Shown here: positions 8,261 to 17,607 of the stretch, piece after piece
How positions within the stretch are numbered: the stretch's first letter is position 1
Layout: each line of letters opens with the position of its first letter
The notes under the pieces: model-generated
The model's input: the letters and a program-made list of their open reading frames with translations, nothing else
The model's database searches: none
What the model was told of the DNA's origin: nothing
Assembly: GCA_033485155.1 (NCBI GenBank)
Contig: JAWQJJ010000001.1
Location: 248,001-312,000 of the forward strand
DNA from: Methanomassiliicoccus sp.
GTDB taxonomy: Archaea; Thermoplasmatota; Thermoplasmata; Methanomassiliicoccales; Methanomassiliicoccaceae
Reading direction: 5' to 3'
DNA: 64,000 bases
Translations under genes and position numbers: made by a program

Positions 8261-10009
8261 ATGGCCACCAGGCAGCCGATTGTCAGCGTTCTAGGCCATG
8301 TTGACCATGGCAAGACCTCCTTGCTCGACCGCATAAGGGGAACAGCCGTTGTTCAGCGGGAGGCCGGCCTCATCACCCAGCACATCGGCGCGACCGAGGT
8401 GCCCATCGAGCACATCTACAAGGTCTGCCGGCCACTGATCGGGAACAAGAAGTTCAACGTGCCCGGTCTGCTGTTCATCGACACCCCCGGGCATCAGTCC
8501 TTCACCTCGCTCCGGGCCAGGGGCGGCGCCCTGGCTGACCTCGCAGTCCTGGTCATCGACATCAACGAGGGCCTTAAACCGCAGACCATCGAGTCCATCC
8601 AGATCCTCAAGCGGTTCAAGACCCCGTTCATCATCGCCATGAATAAGATCGACCTCATCGAGGGCTGGGAGACCAAGGCCAACATGCCCTTCATCCTCAA
8701 CTACAATGCCCAGTCGGAAGAGGTCAAGGCCCGACTGGACGAGAGGATGTACAAGATCATCGGCGACCTATACGAGCGCGGCTACTCCGCCGACCGCTAC
8801 GATCGCATCGAGGATTTCACCAAGGCCATCGCGGTCGTGCCGATCTCGGCCCGCAACGGAGAAGGTTTGCCGGACCTCCTGCTCATACTTATCGGCCTGG
8901 CCCAGAGGTTCCTGGAGCAGCAGCTCAAGACCGAAGAGGGGCCGGCCCAGGGGACCATCCTGGAGGTCAAAGAGGAGAAGGGCTTGGGCTCCACGCTCGA
9001 CGTCATCATCTTCGCCGGTACCCTGCACAAGGGCGACACCATCATCCTGGGAACCAAGGGGAAGCCGATAACCACCAAGATCAAGGCCATCCTCAAGCCC
9101 AAGCCCCTGGACGAGATCCGCGATCCCAAGGACCGCTTCGAATCGGTCAAGGAGGTCTCGGCCGCCATCGGCGTCAAGCTCATGTGCCAGAACATTGACG
9201 GCGTGGTGGCCGGCGGACCGCTGAGGGCCGCCACCGGCAACGTCAACGCGGCCATGGATGAGGTCGTCAACGAGACCAAGGTCAACATCGAGACCATCGA
9301 GGCTGGGATCTACATCAAGGCTGACGCCATCGGCTCGCTGGAAGCGCTGGCCTTCGAGTGCAAGGGCGCGGACATCCCAATCCGCAAGTACGATACCGGC
9401 ATGATCTCGCGCAAGGACATCATCGACGCCGCGGCGTACGGCGAGACATATCATCGCGTGATCCTGGGCTTCAATGTCGACCTGCTGCCGGAGGCCAAAG
9501 AGGCGCTGCCCAACTACCCGCTGAAAGTCTTCACCAACGATGTGGTCTACCGTCTCATCGAGGACTATCAGAAATGGGTGGAGGAGGAGAAGCGGCGGAT
9601 GGACATCGAGAAGCGGGCGGAGTTCGCCTTCCCCGGGAAGATCAAGTTGCTCCCCAACTGTGTATTCCGGGCATCCAAGCCGGCCATTGTAGGCGTTCGC
9701 GTGCTTGCCGGCCGCATCCGGCCGGGGCAGACACTGCTCAACACCGAGGGCGTGGACGTGGGAAAGATACGCTCCATCCGCACCGGGGAGGACGCGGTGA
9801 GGGAGGCGATCCAGGGCCAGGAGGTCGCGGTGGCCATCGAGGGGCCGACGGTCGGACGGCAGATCAACGTCGAGGACATTCTGTACGTGGATTTGCGGGA
9901 GATGGTTGTCAAGGAGATGGCCCAGATGGACCTCAATCCAGATGACCGCATGGTGCTTGAGGAGACGTTGGAAGTGAAGCGCAAGGTCGACAAGTTCTGG
10001 GGAATGTGA
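8261..10009 (+). CDS. infB: Translation initiation factor aIF5B
   Basis: 582-residue aIF5B, the GTPase that promotes subunit joining. The G1 motif is GHVDHGKTS (residues 12-20), G3 is DTPGHQSF, and G4 NKID and G5 SARNGEG follow. The eIF5B-specific insert ending TQHIGATEVP lies after G1. Domains II, III and IV follow in order (from about 230, 345 and 455). Length is normal for archaea, without the long eukaryotic N-terminus. In most archaeal genomes this gene follows ndk directly; here 3.6 kb of leftward genes separate them. Confidence 0.97.
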   Translation: MATRQPIVSVLGHVDHGKTSLLDRIRGTAVVQREAGLITQHIGATEVPIEHIYKVCRPLIGNKKFNVPGLLFIDTPGHQSFTSLRARGGALADLAVLVIDINEGLKPQTIESIQILKRFKTPFIIAMNKIDLIEGWETKANMPFILNYNAQSEEVKARLDERMYKIIGDLYERGYSADRYDRIEDFTKAIAVVPISARNGEGLPDLLLILIGLAQRFLEQQLKTEEGPAQGTILEVKEEKGLGSTLDVIIFAGTLHKGDTIILGTKGKPITTKIKAILKPKPLDEIRDPKDRFESVKEVSAAIGVKLMCQNIDGVVAGGPLRAATGNVNAAMDEVVNETKVNIETIEAGIYIKADAIGSLEALAFECKGADIPIRKYDTGMISRKDIIDAAAYGETYHRVILGFNVDLLPEAKEALPNYPLKVFTNDVVYRLIEDYQKWVEEEKRRMDIEKRAEFAFPGKIKLLPNCVFRASKPAIVGVRVLAGRIRPGQTLLNTEGVDVGKIRSIRTGEDAVREAIQGQEVAVAIEGPTVGRQINVEDILYVDLREMVVKEMAQMDLNPDDRMVLEETLEVKRKVDKFWGM

Positions 10010-10309
10010 GCGTTCTTCGGCCACCATATCGGCTTATCGTCAAATGGGCTTGATACCGAGATACCTGGACAGCCTCCTAAGAACGGTCGAAATTAGGGTT
10101 CGATCACTAGGCGAGCTGCAATGGATCTTATTCAATGGCAACATTATAAGGTACTATGCATGGACTGCATTGGTGAGAGATGATCCGTTGAATTGGATCC
10201 AGGATGATTATATCGGTAGGCCTATGAGCTACAATCAGCAGCATGGCTTCATGGGCAACATCTGCCTTTTAAACAATATTATGATTTAATAATAAGATCA
10301 TTCAATCTC

Positions 10310-11275
10310 ATGAAGGTCCTCATTGTTGGTGCAGGGATTATTGGTATTACATATGGCTGGGCGTTGGACAGGGCCGGCCATGACATCACGCACATAGTCC
10401 GAAAGGGTCGGATAGGTCGTTTGGATAATGGGATCGCCATCGACATGCTCGATACAAGACAAGGGCGTGATAAGAGGATCATTGATCGTTATGCGATTAG
10501 AGCGATCGATGAGCTGGACTCATCGATCCACTATGATATGGTCATCGTCCCCGTGCACCATTATGACCTGATCGAGACACTGGAACAATACGTTCCTTTC
10601 CTGAATGGGTCCCTTTTCATATTGCTGACTCAGAATTGGCATGGGACGTCGGAGATAGACCACATTCTTCCGAGGGACCGGTACGTTTTCGGTGATGCCA
10701 AGGCCGGAGGGTCCTTCATAAACGATGTGCTGGTCACAGCCATAAGGACGGTCGATATCGGGCGGGTTGGCAAAGGAAGCAGCAACTGCCTCGATAAGGC
10801 CACAGAGCTATTCGCCTCAGCCGATCTGGAACCAAAATCGCATGAGGACATTCTTCAATACCTCTGGATACAGTATGCGGTGGCCGCGGGCATGTGGCCG
10901 CCCGTGGTAAGAATGGGGTCGATAGAAGCGGTGACGAAAGATCTCCCGGAAAGCAAGCAGGCTTTCAAAGGGGCCAAGGAATGTTTGAACGTCGTCTCGA
11001 TGAGAGGGGTCGATCTCGATGGCTACCCCGAGACCAAGATGTTCGGTGGAAACATGGTGATGGATGATGGTGAGATATCCACAATGATGAGCAGCTTTGT
11101 CGATGACGAATACTCAAAACGCAGCTCGTCCCATGCATTGAACAACGTTCGCGAGGTAAGTACGTTCTATTACGATCTGCTGAACACGGGGAGAGAGCTT
11201 GGTGCCGACATGTCCACTATGGCCAGCTATGCCGATGATATCAAGAGGTTCTGTGAAGGCCAAAGAACGGTGTGA
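10310..11275 (+). CDS. Ketopantoate reductase-like protein (ApbA/PanE family)
   Basis: 321 residues with an N-terminal Rossmann fold: VGAGIIGITYGWALDRAGHDI (residues 5-25) is the NADP-binding loop of ApbA/PanE. The middle and C-terminal parts have the predicted helical domain of that family, but the classic lysine/asparagine region is divergent, so 2-dehydropantoate may not be the substrate. AT content is higher than in neighbouring genes. A TATA-like TTTAATAATAAG precedes ATG 10310 closely. The 300 bases between aIF5B and this gene hold no convincing gene. A decayed second copy of the 3' half lies at 14665-15137. Confidence 0.7.
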   Translation: MKVLIVGAGIIGITYGWALDRAGHDITHIVRKGRIGRLDNGIAIDMLDTRQGRDKRIIDRYAIRAIDELDSSIHYDMVIVPVHHYDLIETLEQYVPFLNGSLFILLTQNWHGTSEIDHILPRDRYVFGDAKAGGSFINDVLVTAIRTVDIGRVGKGSSNCLDKATELFASADLEPKSHEDILQYLWIQYAVAAGMWPPVVRMGSIEAVTKDLPESKQAFKGAKECLNVVSMRGVDLDGYPETKMFGGNMVMDDGEISTMMSSFVDDEYSKRSSSHALNNVREVSTFYYDLLNTGRELGADMSTMASYADDIKRFCEGQRTV

Positions 11276-11677
11276 GGGGCAGGAAGTAAGTTTCGTACTT
11301 TTTGGGACGAGTACGTCCTATCCGACTACAGTCGATTGCCCTGAGCGACCTCGGGGTTAGAAGTACGGCCAGGATCAATTAAGGGAAAGGGAAGATTCTC
11401 TCTCATCAGCTGCTGAGTTCAAGGATGAACGGCGAATGGAAAATGGGGTGAATAATGGTCCGAGCGGCATCAATTGAAAAAAGGGGCTTTCAGACTACGC
11501 TCGATAATAGGCCTGGGAGGATGAGAGGCTCTAAGCCGGTGCTCCCGATCTTTCGCCGATCAGTGGCATCATGATCAGGGTGCCCATAATATCCACCAAG
11601 GAGAAGGAACGAACTCGACCCCGGACCACCAGTCATCTTGAAATATGGATAATAATCTTCGGTAGGGCGGGAGAGCC
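11276..11677. other. 402-base stretch without a gene
   Basis: No convincing reading frame on either strand. Base composition is mixed and there is no strong stem-loop. It contains short AT-rich patches near 11650 (AATATGGATAATAATC) that could serve as promoter for the acetyltransferase gene. I see no link to the duplicated reductase on either side. Confidence 0.5.
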
Positions 11678-12166
11678 ATGAGTGTCCATCTAGAGAGCAT
11701 CAAGGAAGAGGACGGAAAACAGATCGTCGACATATTCAACCATTATATTGAGAACAGCTACGCCGCCTATCTTGAGAACAAGGTCGATGGCCGGTTCATC
11801 CCCCTTCTCCTGGGCGCTTCGAAGGGCTACCCCGCCTACACCGTCCACGACGGCGACCGGGTCCTTGGTTTCGGCATGCTCCGCCCGTTCCACCCGTTCC
11901 CGACGTTCAAGCGGACTGCCGAGGTCTCGTATTTCGTGGAGCCCGGCTCGACCGGTCAGGGCATCGGAGGTCTCCTCCTCGATCGTTTGACCGAGGACGC
12001 CAAATGCATGGGCATCGACACCCTTCTGGCGAATATATCCTCAAGGAACGAGGGGAGCATCAACTTCCACAAGAGACACGGCTTCATCGACTGCGGCAGG
12101 TTCCTCGGCGTGGGCAGGAAGTTCGGACAGGATATCGACCTCGTGTGGATGCAGAAGCGGATCTGA
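11678..12166 (+). CDS. GNAT-family N-acetyltransferase
   Basis: 162 residues. The acetyl-CoA loop is GQGIGGLLLDRLTEDA (about residues 93-108), preceded by the family's V-shaped strand ending EVSYFVEPG and followed by NEGSINFHKRHGF. This is the pattern of phosphinothricin-type (MnaT/Pat-like) GNAT enzymes, which acetylate amino acids, antibiotics or small amines; the true substrate is unknown. The gene starts at ATG 11678 behind GGGCGGGAGAGCC and is separated from the next by 69 bases. Confidence 0.85.
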   Translation: MSVHLESIKEEDGKQIVDIFNHYIENSYAAYLENKVDGRFIPLLLGASKGYPAYTVHDGDRVLGFGMLRPFHPFPTFKRTAEVSYFVEPGSTGQGIGGLLLDRLTEDAKCMGIDTLLANISSRNEGSINFHKRHGFIDCGRFLGVGRKFGQDIDLVWMQKRI

Positions 12167-12235
12167 CAGAGCGGGGGCGAAGGTGATGTTATCAGAACAT
12201 GAATCTATAGCGATGAGCGTTCGGAGGACCTAGCA

Positions 12236-12712
12236 ATGCAGATTTACTTCGCCGGGCCGTTGTTCTCGTTGGCGGAAAGGGAGTTCAATCAGAGGCTATC
12301 GAGCCTCGTGTGCCAAGGCCTCGAGGGGGCCAGCGCCATCCTGCCTCAGGACGAGACCCAGAGGTTGATGGCCGAAAGCGACCCGTGTGCCCGCATCTTC
12401 GACTTCTGCGTGGGCTCTATCGACAGAGCTGACGTGGTCGTGGCCATACTGGACGGGCCGGACGTAGATTCCGGGACGAGCTTCGAGATCGGTTACGCGT
12501 TCTCGAGGAAAAAGCCGATAATCGGGGTAAGGACCGACCCGAGACAGCTGGAGGATCAGGGAGTCAACCTGATGATCTCCCGGTCGGTGAACAGCATGAT
12601 CTGGCTTGATTCTAGCCATCTGTCCTTGGAAGAGCTCGCCGACAAGGTGATCAGAGTCCTCCGTTCAGCGAACCTCGCAACGGTCCCGTCCAGCGGTCCC
12701 GTTCAGGGCTGA
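12236..12712 (+). CDS. Nucleoside 2-deoxyribosyltransferase
   Basis: 158 residues. The family start YFAGPLFSLAEREFN (residues 3-17) and the active-site region ADVVVAILDGPDVDSGTSFEIGYA (about 64-87, catalytic Glu in SGTSFEIG) are both intact. Enzymes of this family exchange or hydrolyse the base of deoxynucleosides or deoxynucleotides in salvage. AGGACC is upstream of ATG 12236. Position after the GNAT gene suggests a short operon but no functional tie. Confidence 0.85.
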   Translation: MQIYFAGPLFSLAEREFNQRLSSLVCQGLEGASAILPQDETQRLMAESDPCARIFDFCVGSIDRADVVVAILDGPDVDSGTSFEIGYAFSRKKPIIGVRTDPRQLEDQGVNLMISRSVNSMIWLDSSHLSLEELADKVIRVLRSANLATVPSSGPVQG

Positions 12713-13098
12713 ACGATCTGCCCGTTGGAAGCCCTGCGCAAGACATGGGAGCCTGACGCCGCGCCCAATTTTTCTCCCTCCGTGATGGGTAATATTGAGA
12801 CCTCTCTAGCTACAGATGAGGTCACACACTGGGGAATGTGATTATTTCCCCATCAGTAAATCAATTTCTCTACTCAATCAGCGGGATTGAACGTTGGGGG
12901 TCCAACTTGTTCTATTATTGTTCAAATATACACCCACCGCACATTTGTTCATAAGTAGTAAATTCATTGGTTCACACTCATCTGCGTTCTGAAATCTCTA
13001 GATCGTAGATAAGATTCATCGAGGTCGATTCTAACAAGCACGAGTACAAAGATAATTAAATTTGGCCATCCACTTGAATCCATCAGGTGCATATCCAA
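12713..13098. other. Intergenic region with stem-loop and AT-rich promoter
   Basis: No gene. Bases 12830-12836 (TGGGGAA) pair with 12846-12852 (TTCCCCA) around a 9-base loop, a possible processing or termination hairpin for the upstream genes. The second half is AT-rich, with AATTAAATTT near 13053 as the probable TATA box of the radical SAM gene. Confidence 0.45.
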
Positions 13099-14652
13099 AT
13101 GTTAGCCAAGCCAAGCTCTCTACCGACAGGTCTCCCGAAGACTACCCAATCACTCTGCCCCGAGTGTTTGAATATCATCCAGGCAACTATTTTCGAGCAG
13201 GATGGCAAGGTCATGATGGAGAAGTACTGCCCCGACCATGGTAAGATCGTGGATGTCTATTGGTCGGACAAGGACATGTATCTGAGGGCAGAGAGGTTCG
13301 CTTATGATGGTGCCGGAATCGATAACCCGGCCATCCCCAACGCCACAGTATGCCCCAACGAATGCGGCCTCTGCCAACTTCACCTCACACATACTTGCCT
13401 GACCATGCTCGATTTAACTAATCGCTGCAACCTCAAGTGTCCCATATGCTTCGCGAATGCAAACGCAGCGGGGTACGTTTACGAGCCCTCCTACGATGAA
13501 GTCGTCAAGATGCTGCAGATGATGAGAGACGAGAGGCCGGTCCGATCCCCCGCGGTCCAGTTCTCAGGCGGGGAACCGACCATCTACCCCAATTTCATTG
13601 ATATAATAGCCAAAGCTAAGGAAATGGGGTTCCCCCAGATCATGGCAGCTACTAATGGCATCAAGTTTGCCAAGGACCCTGAGTTCCTCAAAGCCGCGGT
13701 GCAGGCAGGCATGAACACGATCTACCTTCAGTTCGATGGTCTACACGATGACATATATAAAGAGTCGAGAGGGGTGCCGCTCCTGGAAACGAAACTGAAG
13801 GTCGTGGAGAACGTTCGAAAAAATGAGAGGCCCCCCTCGATCGTCCTCGTTCCGACCGTGGTCAAGAATATAAACGATGACCAGGTGGGCGAGATAGTCA
13901 AGTACGCTTTGAAGAACGTTGATGTGGTCCGGGGCATCAATTTCCAACCCGTGGCCTTCACCGGCCGAATCGACCAGGAGGAGCGAAGCAAGCACCGCTA
14001 CACCCTGCCCGACCTAGTAAAAGACCTGGAGAGCCAAACCGATGGCCAGATCACCAGGGACGACTTCTACCCTGTCCCGGCGGTAGTACCTATCTCCACA
14101 TTGATATCCACCCTCCTGGAGCAAAGCAAGGTCACTTTAACCGCGCACCCTCACTGTGGCATGGCCACCTATGTGTTTGTCAAGGATGAAAACAACGTGG
14201 TACCCCTCACCCGGTTCGTCGAGGTCGAACCCCTCTTCAGGGAGCTGTACGAGCTGAGCGTGAAGGCGGAGAGGTCGAAGGTCAAGTTCCCGTCCAAGGT
14301 CAAAGCCCTCAATATCCTCAAGAAGCATATCATCAAGGATAAGGTCCCGGATGGCCTTTCCACCACTAAGTTCCTGCATATGATGGACATGATGTTCGAT
14401 GATTCCTCGAAGGAGAGTGTGGCCAAATTCTCCTGGAGCATGATGTTCATCGGCGGTATGCATTTCCTGGATAACTATAACTATGACATCGAGAGGGTCA
14501 AGCGCTGTGCCATCCATTACTCCACTCCAGACGGTCGCATTATCCCCTTCTGCGCCTACAACGGTGGCCCGACCTACCGCACCGAGATAGAGAAAAGGTT
14601 CTCGGTACCTATCGCCGAGTGGCGTAAGAAGCATGGCGAGGAGTACACCTGA
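13099..14652 (+). CDS. Radical SAM protein, tetraether lipid synthase (Tes)-like
   Basis: 517-residue radical SAM protein. The cluster-binding motif is CNLKCPIC (CxxxCxxC, about residues 111-118), followed by the family's GGEPT (FSGGEPTIYPN). Before it is a Cys-rich N-terminal region (CPEC, CPDH, CPNECGLCQLHLTHTC) and later single Cys residues (HPHCGM, RCAIHY). This layout matches the MJ0619/Tes group, shown to join two diether chains into tetraether lipids through carbon-carbon coupling; relatives may have other substrates. I prefer ATG 13099 (AGGTG upstream at 13085) over GTG 13087. The lipid-related function fits an archaeon that may make GDGTs, but this is inferred from family membership. 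Confidence 0.8.
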   Translation: MLAKPSSLPTGLPKTTQSLCPECLNIIQATIFEQDGKVMMEKYCPDHGKIVDVYWSDKDMYLRAERFAYDGAGIDNPAIPNATVCPNECGLCQLHLTHTCLTMLDLTNRCNLKCPICFANANAAGYVYEPSYDEVVKMLQMMRDERPVRSPAVQFSGGEPTIYPNFIDIIAKAKEMGFPQIMAATNGIKFAKDPEFLKAAVQAGMNTIYLQFDGLHDDIYKESRGVPLLETKLKVVENVRKNERPPSIVLVPTVVKNINDDQVGEIVKYALKNVDVVRGINFQPVAFTGRIDQEERSKHRYTLPDLVKDLESQTDGQITRDDFYPVPAVVPISTLISTLLEQSKVTLTAHPHCGMATYVFVKDENNVVPLTRFVEVEPLFRELYELSVKAERSKVKFPSKVKALNILKKHIIKDKVPDGLSTTKFLHMMDMMFDDSSKESVAKFSWSMMFIGGMHFLDNYNYDIERVKRCAIHYSTPDGRIIPFCAYNGGPTYRTEIEKRFSVPIAEWRKKHGEEYT

Positions 14653-14664
14653 ACGGCCAGGTGT

Positions 14665-15137
14665 ATGTGAACTTTTCCGGGCCCCAGGCCCAGAAGGTCC
14701 TTTATTGACAGCGCCTTGGTCTCGACCATTAGGAATGTCGGTATCTGGCAGGTCGGAATTGAGAGCAGCGATTGCCTCGACCGAGCCATGAAGCATTTGT
14801 GTCAGCCGATCCCGATCCGAAATCGCATGAACACAGTCTTCACTATCTCTGGATACAGTGTGCGACAGCTGCCGGCATGTGGCTGCTGCGATCCGAATGA
14901 GATTGATGGGGCGGTGGCAAAGGACCCTCGGGAAGCAGGCATGGGTTCAGAGAGGCCAGAGACTATTTGAACATCGTTTCGGGGGGGGGGGGGACGATCT
15001 AGGTAGCTATCCCGAGACGAGAATGTTCAGCGATTACTGGCGAACGGTCGACGGGGCGATATTCTCATGATGTTACACTCCGTCAAGGACGAATACTCAA
15101 AACGCAGCTCGTCCCATGTATTGAACAACGTTCGCGA
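14665..15137 (+). pseudogene. Decayed copy of the ketopantoate reductase-like gene
   Basis: This stretch aligns base by base with about 10681-11156 of the intact reductase gene on the same strand. Shared landmarks are GGTCCTT-AT, a run around GAGAGCAGCGATTGCCTCGA versus GGAAGCAGCAACTGCCTCGA, CTCTGGATACAGT, CTATCCCGAGACGAGAATGTTC, and near the end GAATACTCAAAACGCAGCTC followed by GTCCCATG. The reading frame is broken several times and the 5' half is missing. A 13-G run (14981-14993) replaces a mixed sequence in the intact gene. It begins about 12 bases after the Tes-like gene stop. Clearly the remnant of a duplication or of a former neighbour paralogue. Confidence 0.8.
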
Positions 15138-15200
15138 AAAAAGGAAATGGTTTTCCTCCGCCCGTGAGTGACATGCGTGGGGCCGGAGGTGCTTCTTCGT

Positions 15201-15746
15201 CTAGCTTCCCCTTATGGTCGGCATGGACAGCGCCTCACCGATCTGGACGAACAGCTCTGGGGTCAGAAGCCCTTGAGCTAGGACCGTGCCGTCGGAATCC
15301 CGCACCGCCTGCTTCAGGCCCTTGGCCCAGAGATGCTCGATGATGACGAATAAGGCCGAGCTGTTGCTGGGAAACGAGTCCAGGACATCATCGATGTCGT
15401 CTTGCGAGACGCCGTAGGTGACCTCGTTCTCCAGATCCTCCATCTCGTCCTCTTTGGCGATCTCCGCACCGATACTGGCTCCTTTCTCAGCTCCCTTCTC
15501 TCCGCCAGCCCCGAGGCCGATCAGGGCGCCGACGGCGGCTCCCAACCGTTCGACCTGGGCCGGTCCGAGGTCGGAGCCTTCGACCGACATCATATTGCCG
15601 TCCTCATCCTTCATTACGAACGCGTAATCGATCAGACGGATGAGGCCCTTGTCCCGCGCGCCTTCCAAGGCCGGAATGATCTCCCCGGAGAACTCGTTCC
15701 CGGGAAACCCAATGGCCAGGAATTGCATTGGTCCGTACATTACCAT
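15201..15746 (-). CDS. DUF1269/DUF6325-like protein
   Basis: 181 residues. The N-terminal pattern FLAIGFPGNEFSGEIIPALEGARDKGLIRLIDYAFVMKDEDGN is characteristic of a family of small proteins with unknown function, first described as DUF1269-type. A glycine-rich stretch (AAVGALIGLGAGGEKGAEKG) in the middle is hydrophobic but too short and charged at the ends for a secure membrane helix. The C-terminal third (SSALFVIIEHLWAKGLKQAVRD) is also typical. Function unknown. No operon partner. Confidence 0.65.
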   Translation of the reverse strand: MVMYGPMQFLAIGFPGNEFSGEIIPALEGARDKGLIRLIDYAFVMKDEDGNMMSVEGSDLGPAQVERLGAAVGALIGLGAGGEKGAEKGASIGAEIAKEDEMEDLENEVTYGVSQDDIDDVLDSFPSNSSALFVIIEHLWAKGLKQAVRDSDGTVLAQGLLTPELFVQIGEALSMPTIRGS

Positions 15747-15937
15747 CTTCCCTCCACCTGTACATCGCAGGCCTATCGGAACTTCAGGTGTTCAATGGGC
15801 GGTCCGGCACAACGGCCAAGGCCGTCCACCATGCAGACTGGTCCCAGAGGCCATTCCAGCCTCGATAGCTATTGTTCTTAAAACTTGCCTGACGAATCGA
15901 CGGTGGTTGGGCAGGTTCATGGCGGCCAAGGTCTGGC

Positions 15938-17380
15938 CTAGACCACCCGTGCCTTCACGGCCTTGCCTCTAAAGGTATGGCCGCAAAGGTTCTTGGTGAC
16001 CTTGCCAGCATCCTTACCTACGATCTCGACGTAGGTGAGCTTCTCACCCAAGGTTATTTTTCCCACATCTCGGGGGGACAACCCGGTGCCGTTCTTCATC
16101 AGCCGCGCGACCTCGGCCTTGCTGATCCCGTCAGCGTTCCCGAAGTTGAGCTCTATCGACCCTTTGTGGTCTTCCGGTCCGCTGGCTCTCACCAGCGGCC
16201 TTGTCGGCGCCCTATCCCGAGGCATATGGTGGGTAACGGCGACCCGTTCGGCATCAGGCTGAGGCCGAGGCACGATCTCGATGTCCATCGGCTCTATGGG
16301 CTTGCCGGTCCGGAACTCTATCTCCCTGATCCATTTGCGCTCCTCGGGCATGAACAGCGAGATCGCGGTGCCCTTCTCGCCGGCCCGTCCGGTCCTTCCG
16401 ATGCGGTGGACATAGGTGTCCGGGTCGCTGGGAGGATCGAAGTTGATCACGCAGTCCACTCCATCGATATCCAGCCCCCTGGCCGCCACGTCCGTGGCCA
16501 CCAGGATCTTGATGGAGCCCTCCTTGAAGCCGCCGATGACCTTCTCCCTCTTGTTCTGCGGTACATCGCCATGGATGGCCGCGGCATGATAATCGTACCT
16601 CGCCAGCCTCTTGGCCAGCCGGTCGGCCCGGTGCCTGGTGTGGCAGAACACGATGGTCTTCCGGTCGAACTTGTCGAGGAGGGTACAGAGGGCATCGTGC
16701 TTGGCCTCCCTCTCAGCTACGACATAGTGCTGCTTGGTCAGGTCCAGGACCGGTTCGTCCTTGGACACCAGGATCTCCTGGGGGTCGACCATCTGACGCA
16801 TGGCCAGCTGCTTGATGTCCTGGGACATGGTGGCGGAGAAGAGCAGCGACTGCCGCTTCTTGGGCACCTTCGACAATATGTAATTAAGGTCCTTGGCGAA
16901 GCCCATGTCCAGCATTCGGTCCGCCTCGTCCAGCACCACGATCGATATCTTCGAGAGGTTGAGATCGTTCCTGCCCAGGAGGTCCTTGGCCCTACCCGGC
17001 GTCGCCACCACGATGTCCGCGCCAGCCCTGAGCTTGTCCACCTGGGGCCCCATGCCCACCCCCCCGTAGATAGGAACACAAGTATGGCCGGTGAACCTGG
17101 AAAGCTTGTTCAGCTCCTCCGAGACCTGGTTGGCCAGCTCCCTCGTGGGAACGAGGACCAGCGCGGAGGCGGCCTTCGCCCTCGGCCCGATCCTCTCCAG
17201 GATTATTGTTCCGTAGGTGCCGGTCTTCCCCGTCCCGGTCTGGGCCTGGGCGAACATGTCGGCACCCTTCAGGCCGACCGGTATCGCCGCTATCTGAACG
17301 GGCGTGGGCTCGCTCCACCCCATGTCGTTCATCGCCCTGATGATGTCCTTGGAGATGTGTAGGTCAGTGAATGCTATCAT
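15938..17380 (-). CDS. DEAD-box RNA helicase with DbpA-type RNA-binding domain
   Basis: 480 residues. Q-motif region TPVQIAAIPV, motif I AQTGTGKT (about 46-53), motif Ia PTRELANQ, DEAD as VVLDEADRML (about 148-157), SAT (about 186) and motif VI HRIGRTGRAG (about 327-336) are all in place. The last 75 residues (IELNFGNADGISKAEVARLMKNG...) form a DbpA-type RRM that in bacteria targets 23S rRNA helix 92. Such helicases act in ribosome assembly, RNA decay or cold adaptation. ATG 17380 follows GTGATCATC, a good match to the 16S rRNA tail; GTG 17389 is in frame but weaker. Confidence 0.93.
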   Translation of the reverse strand: MIAFTDLHISKDIIRAMNDMGWSEPTPVQIAAIPVGLKGADMFAQAQTGTGKTGTYGTIILERIGPRAKAASALVLVPTRELANQVSEELNKLSRFTGHTCVPIYGGVGMGPQVDKLRAGADIVVATPGRAKDLLGRNDLNLSKISIVVLDEADRMLDMGFAKDLNYILSKVPKKRQSLLFSATMSQDIKQLAMRQMVDPQEILVSKDEPVLDLTKQHYVVAEREAKHDALCTLLDKFDRKTIVFCHTRHRADRLAKRLARYDYHAAAIHGDVPQNKREKVIGGFKEGSIKILVATDVAARGLDIDGVDCVINFDPPSDPDTYVHRIGRTGRAGEKGTAISLFMPEERKWIREIEFRTGKPIEPMDIEIVPRPQPDAERVAVTHHMPRDRAPTRPLVRASGPEDHKGSIELNFGNADGISKAEVARLMKNGTGLSPRDVGKITLGEKLTYVEIVGKDAGKVTKNLCGHTFRGKAVKARVV

Positions 17381-17607
17381 GATGATCACTCGATACTGAA
17401 AAGAAAAACGATCTGCCGATCGCAGACGAATTCGATTTCGGACCGTGTTCGTTATCCTCTTATTTAAACCTGCCCCCGTGACAATATATCGTACGATGCC
17501 GAGCTGAGAAAGGAACGGCCGTCCAGGAGCGATCTCTCGCGAGGATAGTGGACCTAGGATAATCTCTTTAACGGCAGATGGCTTGGGGCACTCCTCTGCG
17601 TGAGATA

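Noticed and set aside
8768-10027. 419-codon frame opposite aIF5B
   Set aside because: Shadow of strongly GC-biased codons of a certain gene; His/Gly/Arg/Leu-rich low-complexity translation.
10095-10115. GGTTCGATCAC resembling a tRNA T-loop
   Set aside because: No complementary stem and no cloverleaf around it.
10044-10289. 81-codon frame between aIF5B and the reductase gene
   Set aside because: Composition rich in aromatic and Ile/Asn residues without family features, no ribosome-binding sequence, and it lies in an AT-rich intergenic region.
15977-17362. 461-codon frame opposite the DEAD-box helicase
   Set aside because: Shadow frame; the helicase on the other strand has all motifs.
17400-17607. 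Possible manganese riboswitch before mntP
   Set aside because: I see neither the conserved loop sequences nor the stems of yybP-ykoY.
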